Source: JAZDKP01 sp043802925 (GTDB lineage Bacteria; Fibrobacterota; OXYB2-FULL-49-7; JAEUSG01). Taken from it: DNA of 22,535 nucleotides. The position numbers and the translations under genes were made by a program. The notes beneath the pieces were generated by a model, which saw only the letters and a list, made by a program, of their open reading frames with translations, searched no databases and was not told where the DNA came from. The DNA lies in the NCBI GenBank assembly GCA_043802925.1, contig JAZDKP010000198.1:1-22535 (forward strand), in the 5' to 3' direction. Positions 7,916 to 17,667 of the stretch are shown here, in pieces (the first letter of the stretch is position 1; each line of letters starts with the position of its first letter).

Positions 7916-7973
7916 ACGCCCTCCATGAGATTGTCCCAAATATACAATCCCTCAGGGTATCGGCGTGGCAAAT

Positions 7974-10958
7974 TCACCGGCTGAAAACCATCTTTTTCGT
8001 CAGCACCTGATGACCCGCCCTGTAAACCGCACAATAGATTCCTGAGGACAATGTCCGGTCCGGTTTCCAGGTCACCCGGTGAACCCCCGAAGGCTTTTCA
8101 CCGCTGATAAGCACTTTAACAAGCTTCCCCCGGACATCGTAGATTTTCAACGACACTTTCCCCTTGGACTTTAACCCCAAATGCAAGGCGGTCGCTTCTG
8201 AAAAGGGGTTGGGGGAGCCGCTGAAAAAAGTGGATGATTGGTTTGCCAGCGAGGCAACACCGGATGCGCTTATGGTAAGGGTCACCGTCTGTTCATTCGT
8301 ACCGCCCCGGCCATCCTTGACCGTCAGCTTCACAAGATAGACGCCTTCCTGGCGGAAGGTATACACCATGCGCGAACCGCCGTCCATCACCAGGGATTCA
8401 TTCTTCGCTACACCATAATCCCAGTATTGACCCACATGGCCCAGGTCCCACTGGTATTGCAGCGCGTCGCCCTCCGGGTCAACGGAACCCGTGGCGTCAA
8501 AATGCACGGTCAGGGGCGCGGGGCCGCTGAGGATATCCGTTGTTAAGGAAGCGGCGGGGGCCTGGTTCACGGTTGCGCGCTTTGTTGCATTGGCCGGCGG
8601 CGTGTAGTAATAAAGCTCCACATCATCATCGTCGCCGTCATGGTCCGTGTCCTTGTCCAGCGGGTTGGTGTTAAGCAGGACGACTTCCTGGCCGTCCAGC
8701 AGGTGGTCGCCGTCGCTGTCGGGATTTCCAGGATTTGTGCCCCGGATGGCTTCTTCGGCATTGTCCAGGCCGTCATAGTCCGCATCCAATGTTGCCTGTT
8801 CCGGCGGAATGGGGACCAGGGCCGTTTTCAGGGCAAAAGGATCAGGATTTGCCGGAAAAGAGGGACTGTTGAAGTAATCGATCTCCCTTGTAACACCTGT
8901 AGGTAAAGGGCCGTTGAGCAGCCAAGCCACGGGCATATAGGACGGCGGCGCCACCATGGGTACTTGGATATATAGAATAGGAAAAGAAGCCTCCTGAACA
9001 ATGGTTTGCGCGCTTGTCAGCCAGGTATTGCTGGGGATATGATACACCCGGTATTTAATTGCATTTTCCGTAGAGTCGGTCCAAAACGCCCACAGGGTCT
9101 GACCGCAAAGCGACATGCAGCAATTTGCGATATCCCCCGTTGCCACCGGTGTGCTGTCCAGGGCATAGGCGCCCTGCGTAAAACGGGACAGATAAAGGGC
9201 GCGCGCTGCAGGGTCTCCGATAAGAAAAAACAGGGTGCTGTCCCCGTAAGCCGTGCACTCAACGGATTTGGACCAGCCGACACGGCCCAGGAGAGTGAAC
9301 GGCCCCCATCCTTTGCCGTCGCTTAAAAGCAGGAAAAGGCAGGCATCCGTGTAAAGCACTACACCCGCTTTGTCGGCAAAGGGGACCAAAAGAGGCCGGC
9401 CCGATAATTTCAGAGGGCCGTTGGCGTCAAAGATGAAGGGCCTGTTGTTCACGTACTGCCAATGGATGCCACCGTCCGAACTGAAAGAGGTCTCGTAAAC
9501 CCAGCCGGTGTAGGCGTGAAACGTGCCGGCGCAGGACCAGAGCTGGCCGTTGGGAAGGGCGATCAGGCGCGGGCCGGCAACGTCGCAAGTGCGCGGCATA
9601 TAGCCGGCGATGATGCGCTGTGGTTTCTGGGGCTCGCTGACAGAAGGCGGAGTGGGCGGAAAGATCTCCCAGGTCTGCTCGCCGGTCATGGCGATTTTAT
9701 AGAAATGCCAGAAAAGGGGTACGCCTGCGCCGTCGCCGCGTGCGGAACACCACTCCATTTCCAGCACGTAGCCGTTGCCCCGCAGCAGATTGTCGCCCAT
9801 GATCCATTGAGGGGTGGCGGAATATCCTATGCAGTATCTGTCCACGATGGTCGGCCATGAGTTGGCCTGGCCTTCAAGATTGGTCCAGGTTTGGCCGTGG
9901 TCCACGGTACGCATGGCCGCGCGCGGCGTGGAGCTGTTGGGGAATGACAAATCGTTCTCATAGGCCCGGACAACCATGGGCCGCGCCACCATGAGCCGGT
10001 TATTGTCATAAGGAACGATGTTATAGCGATCTTCGTAGGATATGCTGGCGCCGTAACCGGAGCGGCCCGAGGCAATCCGGCCGGAAAACGACGCCGTGAC
10101 CGGACCGGTGACGCGCGTTTCCGGGACATAGAACGGTGGAGGGGTCGCGGTCAGGGGACTTTTGCCCCACCAGCCGCTGCCGATTTCCCAGGGAAAAAGC
10201 GGGCTGTTGTCGAAAAGCAGGGCGTGAGGCGAAGTGACCGTTGCCTCGTCCGTCAAGCGGATATTGTCCATCAAAATTGTGGTAGGCCCCGTGGTATTGC
10301 AGAGAAGAATGCGGACATTGACCATCAGTGAGAGGTCCAAGCCCTGCACCCAGGCCACGTCCGCCAGAGGGAAGCAGAGGGTCTGCCACTCGCCGGGCAT
10401 GACCGGGTAGTGCCGGTAATGACTCGGCCTCTCGTCGTCCTCCACCAGCATCCGTAATACGGCCGCGGCATCCGTGGTCTTGACGTCAACGCAAAGCCAC
10501 CGGTAGCCGCGCCAGTCGTTCAGGGTGTCCATGCGGTACAGGATTTTGTACATGGCGAACAGGTTGATGAAGCGCGAAGTGAGCCAGTCGGCCGGGCCGT
10601 CGTATTCGCCGCGGGGAACGCGTAAGGGATCCCAGTCATTGACGAGTTGAGACCAGTCCTGGAAACGGCTGGCGTACCGCCGGACCGAAAGAAAATCCGC
10701 TGGGACCGTTCCCGGATATATCTGGTTTTTAAATACATACTCCCCCTGCACGGCTTCCAGGGGGTCCCGGGAGGTCAAAAAGCCCACGGACGCCGATCCC
10801 ATGTAGCCAATGTCTTCCCCGACCGTATCCAGGACTGTCAGGCCCGTCCATGAGGCCAGCTCTGCGGGTTCAAAACCGCACAGCAGCTTCTCCGCGGAAA
10901 ATGCCAGTGAAAGAACGAGCAGAACCGCGGTCATCGATAGGAGGAAACGATTGTTCAT
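7974..10958 (-). CDS. large secreted multidomain protein: beta-sandwich, Asp-box propeller, TSP3 repeats, PKD, T9SS sorting domain
   Basis: 994 residues, with AAGGAG 6 bases before the ATG and signal peptide MNNRFLLSMTAVLLVLSLAFS. Residues about 25-238 resemble a jelly-roll carbohydrate-binding module, ending in TTILMDNIRLTDE. A sialidase-like propeller follows (about 300-700) with two Asp-boxes, TVDHGQTW (351-358) and SSDGGIHW (493-500). Residues about 725-782 are calcium-binding thrombospondin type 3 repeats (DADYDGLDNAEE, DSDGDHLLDGQE, DTDHDGDDDDVE). A PKD domain spans about 798-897 (APLTVHFDATGSVDPEGD, EGVYLVKLTVKD). The sorting domain covers about 908-994 (GSPNPFSEAT, IYDVRGKLVKVL, LSSGIYCAVY). 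Asp-boxes are structural and do not prove sialidase activity, and I do not see the arginine triad clearly. The layout suggests a polysaccharide-binding or -cleaving surface protein held on a calcium-stiffened stalk. It sits 16 bases after a single-propeller gene. Confidence 0.88.
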   Translation of the reverse strand: MNNRFLLSMTAVLLVLSLAFSAEKLLCGFEPAELASWTGLTVLDTVGEDIGYMGSASVGFLTSRDPLEAVQGEYVFKNQIYPGTVPADFLSVRRYASRFQDWSQLVNDWDPLRVPRGEYDGPADWLTSRFINLFAMYKILYRMDTLNDWRGYRWLCVDVKTTDAAAVLRMLVEDDERPSHYRHYPVMPGEWQTLCFPLADVAWVQGLDLSLMVNVRILLCNTTGPTTILMDNIRLTDEATVTSPHALLFDNSPLFPWEIGSGWWGKSPLTATPPPFYVPETRVTGPVTASFSGRIASGRSGYGASISYEDRYNIVPYDNNRLMVARPMVVRAYENDLSFPNSSTPRAAMRTVDHGQTWTNLEGQANSWPTIVDRYCIGYSATPQWIMGDNLLRGNGYVLEMEWCSARGDGAGVPLFWHFYKIAMTGEQTWEIFPPTPPSVSEPQKPQRIIAGYMPRTCDVAGPRLIALPNGQLWSCAGTFHAYTGWVYETSFSSDGGIHWQYVNNRPFIFDANGPLKLSGRPLLVPFADKAGVVLYTDACLFLLLSDGKGWGPFTLLGRVGWSKSVECTAYGDSTLFFLIGDPAARALYLSRFTQGAYALDSTPVATGDIANCCMSLCGQTLWAFWTDSTENAIKYRVYHIPSNTWLTSAQTIVQEASFPILYIQVPMVAPPSYMPVAWLLNGPLPTGVTREIDYFNSPSFPANPDPFALKTALVPIPPEQATLDADYDGLDNAEEAIRGTNPGNPDSDGDHLLDGQEVVLLNTNPLDKDTDHDGDDDDVELYYYTPPANATKRATVNQAPAASLTTDILSGPAPLTVHFDATGSVDPEGDALQYQWDLGHVGQYWDYGVAKNESLVMDGGSRMVYTFRQEGVYLVKLTVKDGRGGTNEQTVTLTISASGVASLANQSSTFFSGSPNPFSEATALHLGLKSKGKVSLKIYDVRGKLVKVLISGEKPSGVHRVTWKPDRTLSSGIYCAVYRAGHQVLTKKMVFSR

Positions 10959-10974
10959 GAAGCGCTCCTTGTTG

Positions 10975-12495
10975 TCAGGGAATGAGTATCAATTTTCTCT
11001 GAATCGTTTGCTGTCCATCCGTCAGTTTAACCAAATACATTCCAGGACTCATTTTCTCAGGTTCCCAAATCACACGGTGTTTTCCGACCGTTTGTTTTCC
11101 ATGAGCCAGGACTTTGATGAGACGGCCGTCCAGGGAATAAATCCTTAGCGAAATATCTTTGTTTTCTGACAGCGAATAGCTGAGGGTCGTGGCGCGGCTG
11201 AAAGGATTGGGCTGGTTATGCAAAGACAATACCACGGAATTTATATCCTTATTTTTTTTTATCGCCGTTGTACCCACAATGAAATCCAGGGGTATCTTGC
11301 AGAAGTTGATGTAACCGGCGTAGTTGAACCAGGCAAAGGGGATGATATCGTTTGCCGGGCATACGAACGGCGCGGACAGGGTCCTGTTATCGTTTCCGTC
11401 GGCGACAATGGTCTTGGGTTCCGTCATCCAGACGCCGGTCTTCCGGTTATAAGCCAGGCAGTAAATGTTTTTGCCCGTGCCGCTTGCCGCGATTTCTGTC
11501 CAGAAATTCAACAGATAATCCCCGCAGAGGGTATTGATGAGACAGCCCAATTTATAGCTTTTGCCGGTGACGATCTCTTTTTTTGTCCAGGTGGTTCCGT
11601 CCCATATCAGGGACGCCAGCGTTTCCCCGCACGTACCTCCGACAGAGAGCACATAGACATTGTTTTCATCAACGTTGGTGCGGAAGGTTTGTGATCCTCC
11701 ATTGTCCGGATATAAGGCGTCGTTCAGGATGCTGCTCGGCGTGCCCCAGGAGCTTCCGTCAAAATAATTCCACCTGAAATAATAACCCGATTCAGACCAG
11801 AGGGCGAATACGCCGTCTTTGTATTTAAGCACCTGCGGGGAGTGTTGCAGGCTCCATAGACCCGGAGACTGGCCGTTTCCCACTTTAAGCGTGCCGCCCA
11901 AGCTTTGAAAGTCCTGTCCGCCGTTATAGGAAATCAATACATGGGGTTCCACACTTTCCGGGGAGGTCCATTGATAGCCCATCAGGACGGTGTCTTCGGA
12001 AACGGGAAACAAGCTAAATCCCGTATAGCTGCAGAACCAGTTGTTGGGATCGTTGACTTCGTAATCGAGCGGCAAATCCGTTACCGTACCGCTGACATGG
12101 GTGACCTTCTTGAAATACCTCGGGACCAGCGCGCCAAAACATCCCCGGCATCCCTGCACGTAAACCTGAAACAGATTGCCTTTTAAATCACCGTAAGCAC
12201 CATGATGGTTCTGAACGCATCCGCCGGACGGATGGGCATTACGGTAAGCCAGGGTCGTCGGCGTCCAGGTTGTTCCGTCATTCGAAGTATATACGATTTT
12301 GTTCCCGGTAAGAATCGCGAATGCGCCGTCCTGGTTTATTCCGATGTTTCTGGAATACTCATGTCCGATGGGCGGATAGCTCCAGGAACCGGTCGCCACG
12401 ATAACAGGGGACAGGGAACCCTGGGAAAAAGCCAGGGGCGCTAAAATTAGAAAGCAATACCATGATATTCTTGCGCAGTTTGATTCTTTTTTCAT
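10975..12495 (-). CDS. secreted Asp-box (BNR) beta-propeller protein with T9SS sorting domain, copy B
   Basis: I prefer the ATG at 12495 (506 residues) to the one at 12504: AGGA lies 8 bases before the former but touches the latter. The signal peptide ends near LILAPLAFSQG. Numbering from the 12504 ATG, there is an Asp-box TSNDGTTW (73-80), a degenerate one ISYNGGQDF (191-199), and blade strands such as HSPQVLKYKDGVFALWSE. A cysteine region, CVQNHHGAYGDLKGN then YVQGCRGCFG (96-124), has a counterpart in the 17668-19179 protein with the same order of Cys, GNx and Cys-x-Cys or Cys-x2-Cys. The last ~83 residues form the sorting domain (NQPNPFSRATTLSYSL, IYSLDGRLIKVL, MSPGMYLVKL), very like that of the next gene, though it ends LILIP rather than in a basic residue. 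Some BNR propellers are polysaccharide lyases; here this is only a possibility. Confidence 0.83.
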   Translation of the reverse strand: MKKESNCARISWYCFLILAPLAFSQGSLSPVIVATGSWSYPPIGHEYSRNIGINQDGAFAILTGNKIVYTSNDGTTWTPTTLAYRNAHPSGGCVQNHHGAYGDLKGNLFQVYVQGCRGCFGALVPRYFKKVTHVSGTVTDLPLDYEVNDPNNWFCSYTGFSLFPVSEDTVLMGYQWTSPESVEPHVLISYNGGQDFQSLGGTLKVGNGQSPGLWSLQHSPQVLKYKDGVFALWSESGYYFRWNYFDGSSWGTPSSILNDALYPDNGGSQTFRTNVDENNVYVLSVGGTCGETLASLIWDGTTWTKKEIVTGKSYKLGCLINTLCGDYLLNFWTEIAASGTGKNIYCLAYNRKTGVWMTEPKTIVADGNDNRTLSAPFVCPANDIIPFAWFNYAGYINFCKIPLDFIVGTTAIKKNKDINSVVLSLHNQPNPFSRATTLSYSLSENKDISLRIYSLDGRLIKVLAHGKQTVGKHRVIWEPEKMSPGMYLVKLTDGQQTIQRKLILIP

Positions 12496-12521
12496 TTTTC
12501 TCATCCTGTCGGGTATGTTGA

Positions 12522-15500
12522 TTATTTCAGCAAAATAGCCTGCTTCTGCAACACCTTTTTTTCGCTGGTAAGGCGGTAAAAATAGATTCCGCTGCCCACG
12601 TGTTTCCCGACGTCGTCAGTCCCGTTCCAGCAGACGCTCTGGCTTCCAGCGGTTTTCATCCCGTTCACGAGTGTTTTAACCCGCTGACCCTGGATATTCA
12701 CCACCTCCAGTTTAATCCACGCGTTGCCGACTCCGGCCATACCTGGCACGCTGTATGAAATCACGGTCGAGGGATTGAAGGGATTGGGCGCGTTACTGTA
12801 AAGCGCGAGCCGGCAGGCCTGTTTCCGCTCCGCCTTCTCGATGGCCGTTCCGTCGACAACCGCACTGACCACGTTCGACAGCCCGGAAACGTTTCCTATG
12901 GAGTCAAAGGAGACCATGGCAAAACGATAGGTTCCGTCGTCCACAAGACCGGTCAGGTCGAAGGTGACGGCGGCCCCGGCAGCCTGCGGCGCGGGTTCAT
13001 TCTTGGCGTTCAGTGCGGCCCAAAAGGAGACCTCCTGTTCGTTTTTGTATTGAGCCGCCTTATTGAGCCATGCAGCAACGGTGTAGGGCAGAGAGTCCCG
13101 CAGGTCCGGCCAACCGGTTTGCGTACCCGCATCCCACCGTTTCACGAAATCAACAATAGGGGCATTGGCGGGCCAGTATTTGACTTGGTACTCGGCAACC
13201 GTGCCGGTATTGCCGTTGTCACCAGGGGCTGTCCAGCTCATGTGAACCGCGCCAGGGCCTGTCGGTGTTACGGCCAGATCCGTCACCGCTGCCGGGGGAA
13301 CGGTGTCGAGCGTGCTTCGCCACAGGCTCTGGTAAAAACAGAACATCCGCCTATCGGTGAAACTGCTACCGTGAATTGGAATCGCGTCTGAAATCACCTT
13401 GAAAAGGTCGCTCCGGCCGCTGGCAAGGTAACCGTAACAAAGCCCGGCAAAGGCTTCGCCGTTGCTGCCGGTAAACGAACTTGAGTCAGGATTCCCCCTT
13501 GCGCCGTCACTCCAGTAGTCAGCCCAGGTGTATTGGAACCCCGTGTACGTGTTTCCCGTCTTAGCTGCAACCCATTCATGGTTCTTGGCAGCAAAGATAA
13601 CCGGGTCGCGGACCTCCTCATCTCCGGTCACTTCCCAGTATTTATAAAGGGCCCGCAAGCCGATGGCGTTCTGGAACAGCGCTGTAATGGCACTATTAGG
13701 GGTCGCGACACCCGGATGGTTGGCAGCCCATACCAGAAACCAAGGCCGCCCGTAAGCGTTATTGGCATTGATGGTGTCCCCAATATCGCTTATAAACCCC
13801 ACCGGACTCCGCCGGGTGAAGTTGCGCAGGTCGTACGCTTCGATTTTTGCCGGATACAGGAAAATGGAATCTCCGGTAGCCTCGTAGGCCTGTAGGGCAA
13901 CCTGCATGGGACGGGCGTTATAACGCGTTCCGTACATAATGTAGCAATAGTGATCGAGATCCACCATTGCACCGTGGTGGTCGTCAAATTTCCAGCCGCC
14001 ATAATAGAAGTAGGTCATGTACAAAATACCTGCAGCAGCGCGAACACCCTGGTCCAGCATGGAACAATAGGTGGGTGGGTCCCCGGTCAGTAAATAATAC
14101 TCCAGCACCTGCTGATTGGGCATGTGACCGTAGTCGGGAATATTGGGCGTGCCATCATAGGTATGTCGATTCCATTTGCAGCCCGCAAAGCTGTCGACCA
14201 AGGCTCGATAAAACCCGACAGAGGGATCGCCAAAGGTTACTTCTGTAATATGTTTTTCAAAATTCAACAGGTAATCCAGTGTGCTCATGCGGTTTTCGGA
14301 AGTATGGACTTGGACCATGTCATTAAAATAAAATGTCCGGTGTTCCGAATATTCGAAGTCCGTGGGGTTTCCGGTCACCAGATAAACCCCGTAACAGCTT
14401 GACAGGTTCCAGTGGTCGCCCCCGCCATTGAAGTCCGGAATGTATCCGTATCGGTTCCACCCAGAATTGTAAGCGTATTCCTGGGCCCCGCCATACGGCG
14501 GTTTGGCCATGCGCTGCCAGGAACCGGGCGCAAACCGGCTGTACCCGGGCGGTGGCGCAAACCCGTCGTCCCACGCCCGCGTGTCGCGGTACCAGTTCGG
14601 GTCGCTGGCCAGGGCCCGAAGCGGAGCGTCTGTCTTCTTCCAGAGGGAAAGAAGGTTCCCGGAGCCGATGGCGCCGCTGAAAAACTCGACCCGTATCCGT
14701 TGGTTCTTGCGGCTCAAGGGGTCCAGGGAATAATTCACCCCCTTGTCCGGTAAAAGCTCGAGTACCATTTTGTCCTGCTGCACTGAAATTGCCTTGGGAT
14801 AGTTGGGCCCAAAGTCGCGCAACGCCATCCGCACGCCCAGCGTGCCGTTCGATACGGCCACGCCGCCTTTGGCATTGACACCGCCTGCCGAACCCGTAAT
14901 CGTATAGGCCCCGCTGTCCTGCATCAGGCGGACCGGGCTTGCGGTAAGGCTTCCGGTCACCTCGGTTTCACCGAGGTGCGTGTAGCTCTGGCTCCCGCCT
15001 AAATTCAAATTGAGATTCACCAGGTATTTCTTGAAGGGCCAGGCGTAAACCTTGTACGGGGTCGCGCCGATTTGGGGCTTGTCGCCCTCCATGTAGGTGT
15101 TGGTCAGCGCATACTGTATGTCCACGTAGGGCCTGCCCGCGTACGCGGTGATGAACACCTGGTATCCGTAAAGCCCTTTCGTGACCCCGCCTGTTGCCGC
15201 ATAATGGCGCCCGTCAATCTGGATGACCACCTTCATGGGCCCCTGTTCCAGGATGCGTACGCTCTCGGGCGCGTTCTGCGACGCGGTATGCTCCTGGCCA
15301 TCAACACAACCTCCGGCAGTCCAGCCGCCGGCTGTAATCACCCCGCCGTTGGCAAGGTTTGACGCCACTATTTTCTCTGAAGCGTCATATAAACCGTTGT
15401 GGTTGGCGTCCAGCCAGGCTTCGTCGAACAGGTTGAAGTGCTGCTTGGAAACCGTGAACTTGAGCGGACCCGTTGTCACGGTCACCCTATCCACCGCATC

Positions 15501-15875
15501 GACCACGGAAAGCGCGGTTGTTAGCGCAGAGCCGGTGTAGTCGTCCCTGAGGCTGAAGCTGGTTTTATTGGAGGCCGCGACAGACGCCTGAAAGTCCATC
15601 AGAACCCATTTCGTCGAAGGGTTGGCTGTTTTTCCCGTGTTCTTTTCGACCCACCACTTGCTTAAGGCGCGGAACTGGGCTGGAACCGTGTTTCCCGAGC
15701 CATCCGTTATGCGGAGCTTGGCAAGGTCGTTCACCGCTCCAATAGGCAGGGGAATACCGGCCGTGACCGCTTCACTGTCGCGGGCGACATCGCACCAATT
15801 CGATACGTCGAATGGAACATTAAGCGCGGCGGCCGCAATGGCCGCTGTCAGAAGGAATAAAAAAAACTTATTCAA
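12522..15875 (-). CDS. secreted PcRGLX/YetA-like protein (exo-rhamnogalacturonan lyase-like) with FN3 and T9SS sorting domains, copy B
   Basis: The likely start is TTG at 15875 (1117 residues): it gives the signal peptide (M/L)NKFFLFLLTAAIAAAA and follows GAGGAGG by 4 bases, while the ATG at 15914 has no ribosome site and adds a charged leader. The mature N-terminus (TAGIPLPIGAVNDLAKLRI, TVPAQF, STKWVLMDFQA) matches the RIFT-barrel domain of PcRGLX/YetA proteins. A beta-sandwich middle and an alpha/alpha-barrel-like region with YYLLTGDPP, FDDHHGAMVDLDHYCY and LYKYWEVTGDEE follow. In TTG numbering, about 857-1007 is a fibronectin type III domain (PPAAVTDLAV, VHMSWTAPGDNG, YRFAMVSFDSIGNVSG) with a long insert, and about 1023-1117 the sorting domain (NAPNPFNPST, VGSGIYFYRL, QAILLK). 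PcRGLX of Penicillium cleaves rhamnogalacturonan exolytically, so a lyase on a related polymer is the best guess. Activity is unproven. Confidence 0.85.
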   Translation of the reverse strand: MNKFFLFLLTAAIAAAALNVPFDVSNWCDVARDSEAVTAGIPLPIGAVNDLAKLRITDGSGNTVPAQFRALSKWWVEKNTGKTANPSTKWVLMDFQASVAASNKTSFSLRDDYTGSALTTALSVVDAVDRVTVTTGPLKFTVSKQHFNLFDEAWLDANHNGLYDASEKIVASNLANGGVITAGGWTAGGCVDGQEHTASQNAPESVRILEQGPMKVVIQIDGRHYAATGGVTKGLYGYQVFITAYAGRPYVDIQYALTNTYMEGDKPQIGATPYKVYAWPFKKYLVNLNLNLGGSQSYTHLGETEVTGSLTASPVRLMQDSGAYTITGSAGGVNAKGGVAVSNGTLGVRMALRDFGPNYPKAISVQQDKMVLELLPDKGVNYSLDPLSRKNQRIRVEFFSGAIGSGNLLSLWKKTDAPLRALASDPNWYRDTRAWDDGFAPPPGYSRFAPGSWQRMAKPPYGGAQEYAYNSGWNRYGYIPDFNGGGDHWNLSSCYGVYLVTGNPTDFEYSEHRTFYFNDMVQVHTSENRMSTLDYLLNFEKHITEVTFGDPSVGFYRALVDSFAGCKWNRHTYDGTPNIPDYGHMPNQQVLEYYLLTGDPPTYCSMLDQGVRAAAGILYMTYFYYGGWKFDDHHGAMVDLDHYCYIMYGTRYNARPMQVALQAYEATGDSIFLYPAKIEAYDLRNFTRRSPVGFISDIGDTINANNAYGRPWFLVWAANHPGVATPNSAITALFQNAIGLRALYKYWEVTGDEEVRDPVIFAAKNHEWVAAKTGNTYTGFQYTWADYWSDGARGNPDSSSFTGSNGEAFAGLCYGYLASGRSDLFKVISDAIPIHGSSFTDRRMFCFYQSLWRSTLDTVPPAAVTDLAVTPTGPGAVHMSWTAPGDNGNTGTVAEYQVKYWPANAPIVDFVKRWDAGTQTGWPDLRDSLPYTVAAWLNKAAQYKNEQEVSFWAALNAKNEPAPQAAGAAVTFDLTGLVDDGTYRFAMVSFDSIGNVSGLSNVVSAVVDGTAIEKAERKQACRLALYSNAPNPFNPSTVISYSVPGMAGVGNAWIKLEVVNIQGQRVKTLVNGMKTAGSQSVCWNGTDDVGKHVGSGIYFYRLTSEKKVLQKQAILLK

Positions 15876-15879
15876 GGGG

Positions 15880-15886
15880 CCTCCTC
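15880..15886 (-). promoter_or_regulatory. ribosome binding site that supports a TTG start
   Basis: GAGGAGG on the minus strand ends 4 bases before the TTG at 15873-15875. It lies inside the longer frame that would begin at the ATG at 15914, so it only makes sense if translation starts at TTG. The signal peptide begins exactly at that codon. Confidence 0.7.
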
Positions 15887-15931
15887 GTAAATTAGGATGC
15901 AAGCGGCCAATCATTCAAAAAGATGACGGGA

Positions 15932-17656
15932 TTATCGCAAAAGCATGATTTTCCGTTCCAGCATTTGATTCCCCATCCTCCAGCGCACCACATAAACACC
16001 GGACGGCATTGCAGATGCATCCCAGGAAACGCCGGAAACCGGAGAGCGAAGCTGCGAGGACAGATCCATGATGAGTTTCCCGCTCACATGGTATATTTTC
16101 AGTTCCCTATTCCGGCCGACGGCCTCCATCGGCCGGATTCCGTTTATCGCTATTCTGACTACGGCATGGGAAGGATTGGGCGACACCCGTATTTCCCCCC
16201 TCTGGGCCTGATCCAGTTCTGCCGGATTGTTATCGGTCCCTGGCGCGGAATCCACGGGGAACTGAAAGAAAGTCAACGCCCCCACCCCTCTCTCATTCTT
16301 CAACCAGGGCCCTAAGGAGTATTCTTTATTGGGTAGATAAGTGATGTGCTGGGCGTTACTCGCTTGTGCCAGTTTCAACAGCAGCTTATGCTCTCCCGTC
16401 ACCGCATATCCCGAATCCACTTGATGGTTGATGCCAATGGAAGAGGTGCCTTCAAGATAGAAATAATCCTGCATATGGTAATAGGTGGTCGTCGTGTTCC
16501 AGGTCAAAAAGGTATCGGCCGGCCATAACACGGGCTGATCAAACACCAGGCAGATTTCATCCCGTGCACTACTGGTATAGTAAGCCCGCTGGATATTCGG
16601 CGGAGAGGCCCCCACCGTGTCCTGCGAACCATACAGGTCGCCTTTCATGATGCCGTACAGCCGTTCCGCCATGTTGCAATATCCTTGATAATGGAAATGG
16701 CATCCATCATGATATCCCAGACCGACTGTTGACATGACGCGGATATCCGGGTAGGTTTCTGGAAGCTTTCTCTGTATTTCCCGCACGGGATGCTGGTAGT
16801 TGCCGCCACACCCCGGATGGCCCTGAAACACATACACCTTTTCGAGTCCCGGATAATCCTCTTTCCATGCCCGGTAGAGTGTATCAAACCGTTGGGCGTA
16901 ACTTAAATAACTGGCGTCAAGGGTGTTTTGTTCCCCTTGGTGCCAAATCAGCGCTCGTGCCTTGTCTTTGATCCCGGCATTGATCGCTCGGATAAGCAAA
17001 TGGCCATAAAGATGGTACGTATTCGTCGGAGCCGGCTCATATCTCAGATGCGACTCGATGGTCGTGGAACCGAGAGCGCCATTAATGATGGCCACGGGAA
17101 TGCCATGGGAGTCAGCAATCCGTTTCCCGAGCCTTAAGCCCCAAACCCCTATCGAATAGTCGGCATAGGTGGTGTCGCCCCTGGCCAGTCCCCAACCGAT
17201 ATTCGTCATGCGCCGGAAGGAACGGACCCACTCACAGGTATAATGGACGGAGTCATCGTAATCATTGGCCACGGCATTGGATTGCCCCATGATGAGATAG
17301 GCGTCCCCGCAGACCACGCTGTCAACAGCGGCCGCAGAATCCCCGTCGAGAAGAACTTTAATGGAATATTCCGCCAGCTCCGCATGTATCCTGGGATGGA
17401 ACCCGAAGAAAGCCGTATTGCTGCTGTAAACCAAATCATCAGACTCTTTTTTCCATAACAATCCATTTTTATAAATTTCAAGGGTGACGGAATCCCTTCC
17501 GACCGTTATGACACGGCCGATAACGGGAATCGTGGCGGAATCAAGGGCGTCCCGGGGAAACAGCTGATACTTTAAGGGAAGGGTGTCAAACACAATGTTC
17601 TGGGAAAAGGACAGCAGGCAGAACCCATACAACACGCCGAACAGGAAATATCGCAT
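15932..17656 (-). CDS. secreted SASA-type (sialate O-acetylesterase-like, SGNH) carbohydrate esterase, copy 2
   Basis: 574 residues, AAGGAG about 5 bases before the ATG, signal peptide MRYFLFGVLYGFCLLSFSQ. It lines up with copy 1 (4370-6103) without gaps over roughly the first 270 residues and is strikingly similar from 117 to 240. The nucleophile block is GDAYLIMGQSNA (Ser126), then INGALGS (191-197), IWHQGEQN (237-244, where copy 1 has GESD) and HDGCHFHYQGY (316-326), the normal D-x-x-H spacing of the family with Asp317 and His320. A beta domain fills about 350-480. The sorting domain is about 488-574 (RVSPNPSHAVV, IYHVSGKLIMDL, MPSGVYVVRW, final KIMLLR). It should be an extracellular acetylesterase on sugar chains. 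With its neighbours, the Asp-box propeller 11 bases upstream and a PcRGLX-like protein on each side, it likely deacetylates the polymer those proteins handle. Confidence 0.88.
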   Translation of the reverse strand: MRYFLFGVLYGFCLLSFSQNIVFDTLPLKYQLFPRDALDSATIPVIGRVITVGRDSVTLEIYKNGLLWKKESDDLVYSSNTAFFGFHPRIHAELAEYSIKVLLDGDSAAAVDSVVCGDAYLIMGQSNAVANDYDDSVHYTCEWVRSFRRMTNIGWGLARGDTTYADYSIGVWGLRLGKRIADSHGIPVAIINGALGSTTIESHLRYEPAPTNTYHLYGHLLIRAINAGIKDKARALIWHQGEQNTLDASYLSYAQRFDTLYRAWKEDYPGLEKVYVFQGHPGCGGNYQHPVREIQRKLPETYPDIRVMSTVGLGYHDGCHFHYQGYCNMAERLYGIMKGDLYGSQDTVGASPPNIQRAYYTSSARDEICLVFDQPVLWPADTFLTWNTTTTYYHMQDYFYLEGTSSIGINHQVDSGYAVTGEHKLLLKLAQASNAQHITYLPNKEYSLGPWLKNERGVGALTFFQFPVDSAPGTDNNPAELDQAQRGEIRVSPNPSHAVVRIAINGIRPMEAVGRNRELKIYHVSGKLIMDLSSQLRSPVSGVSWDASAMPSGVYVVRWRMGNQMLERKIMLLR

Positions 17657-17667
17657 AATCTCTCCTT

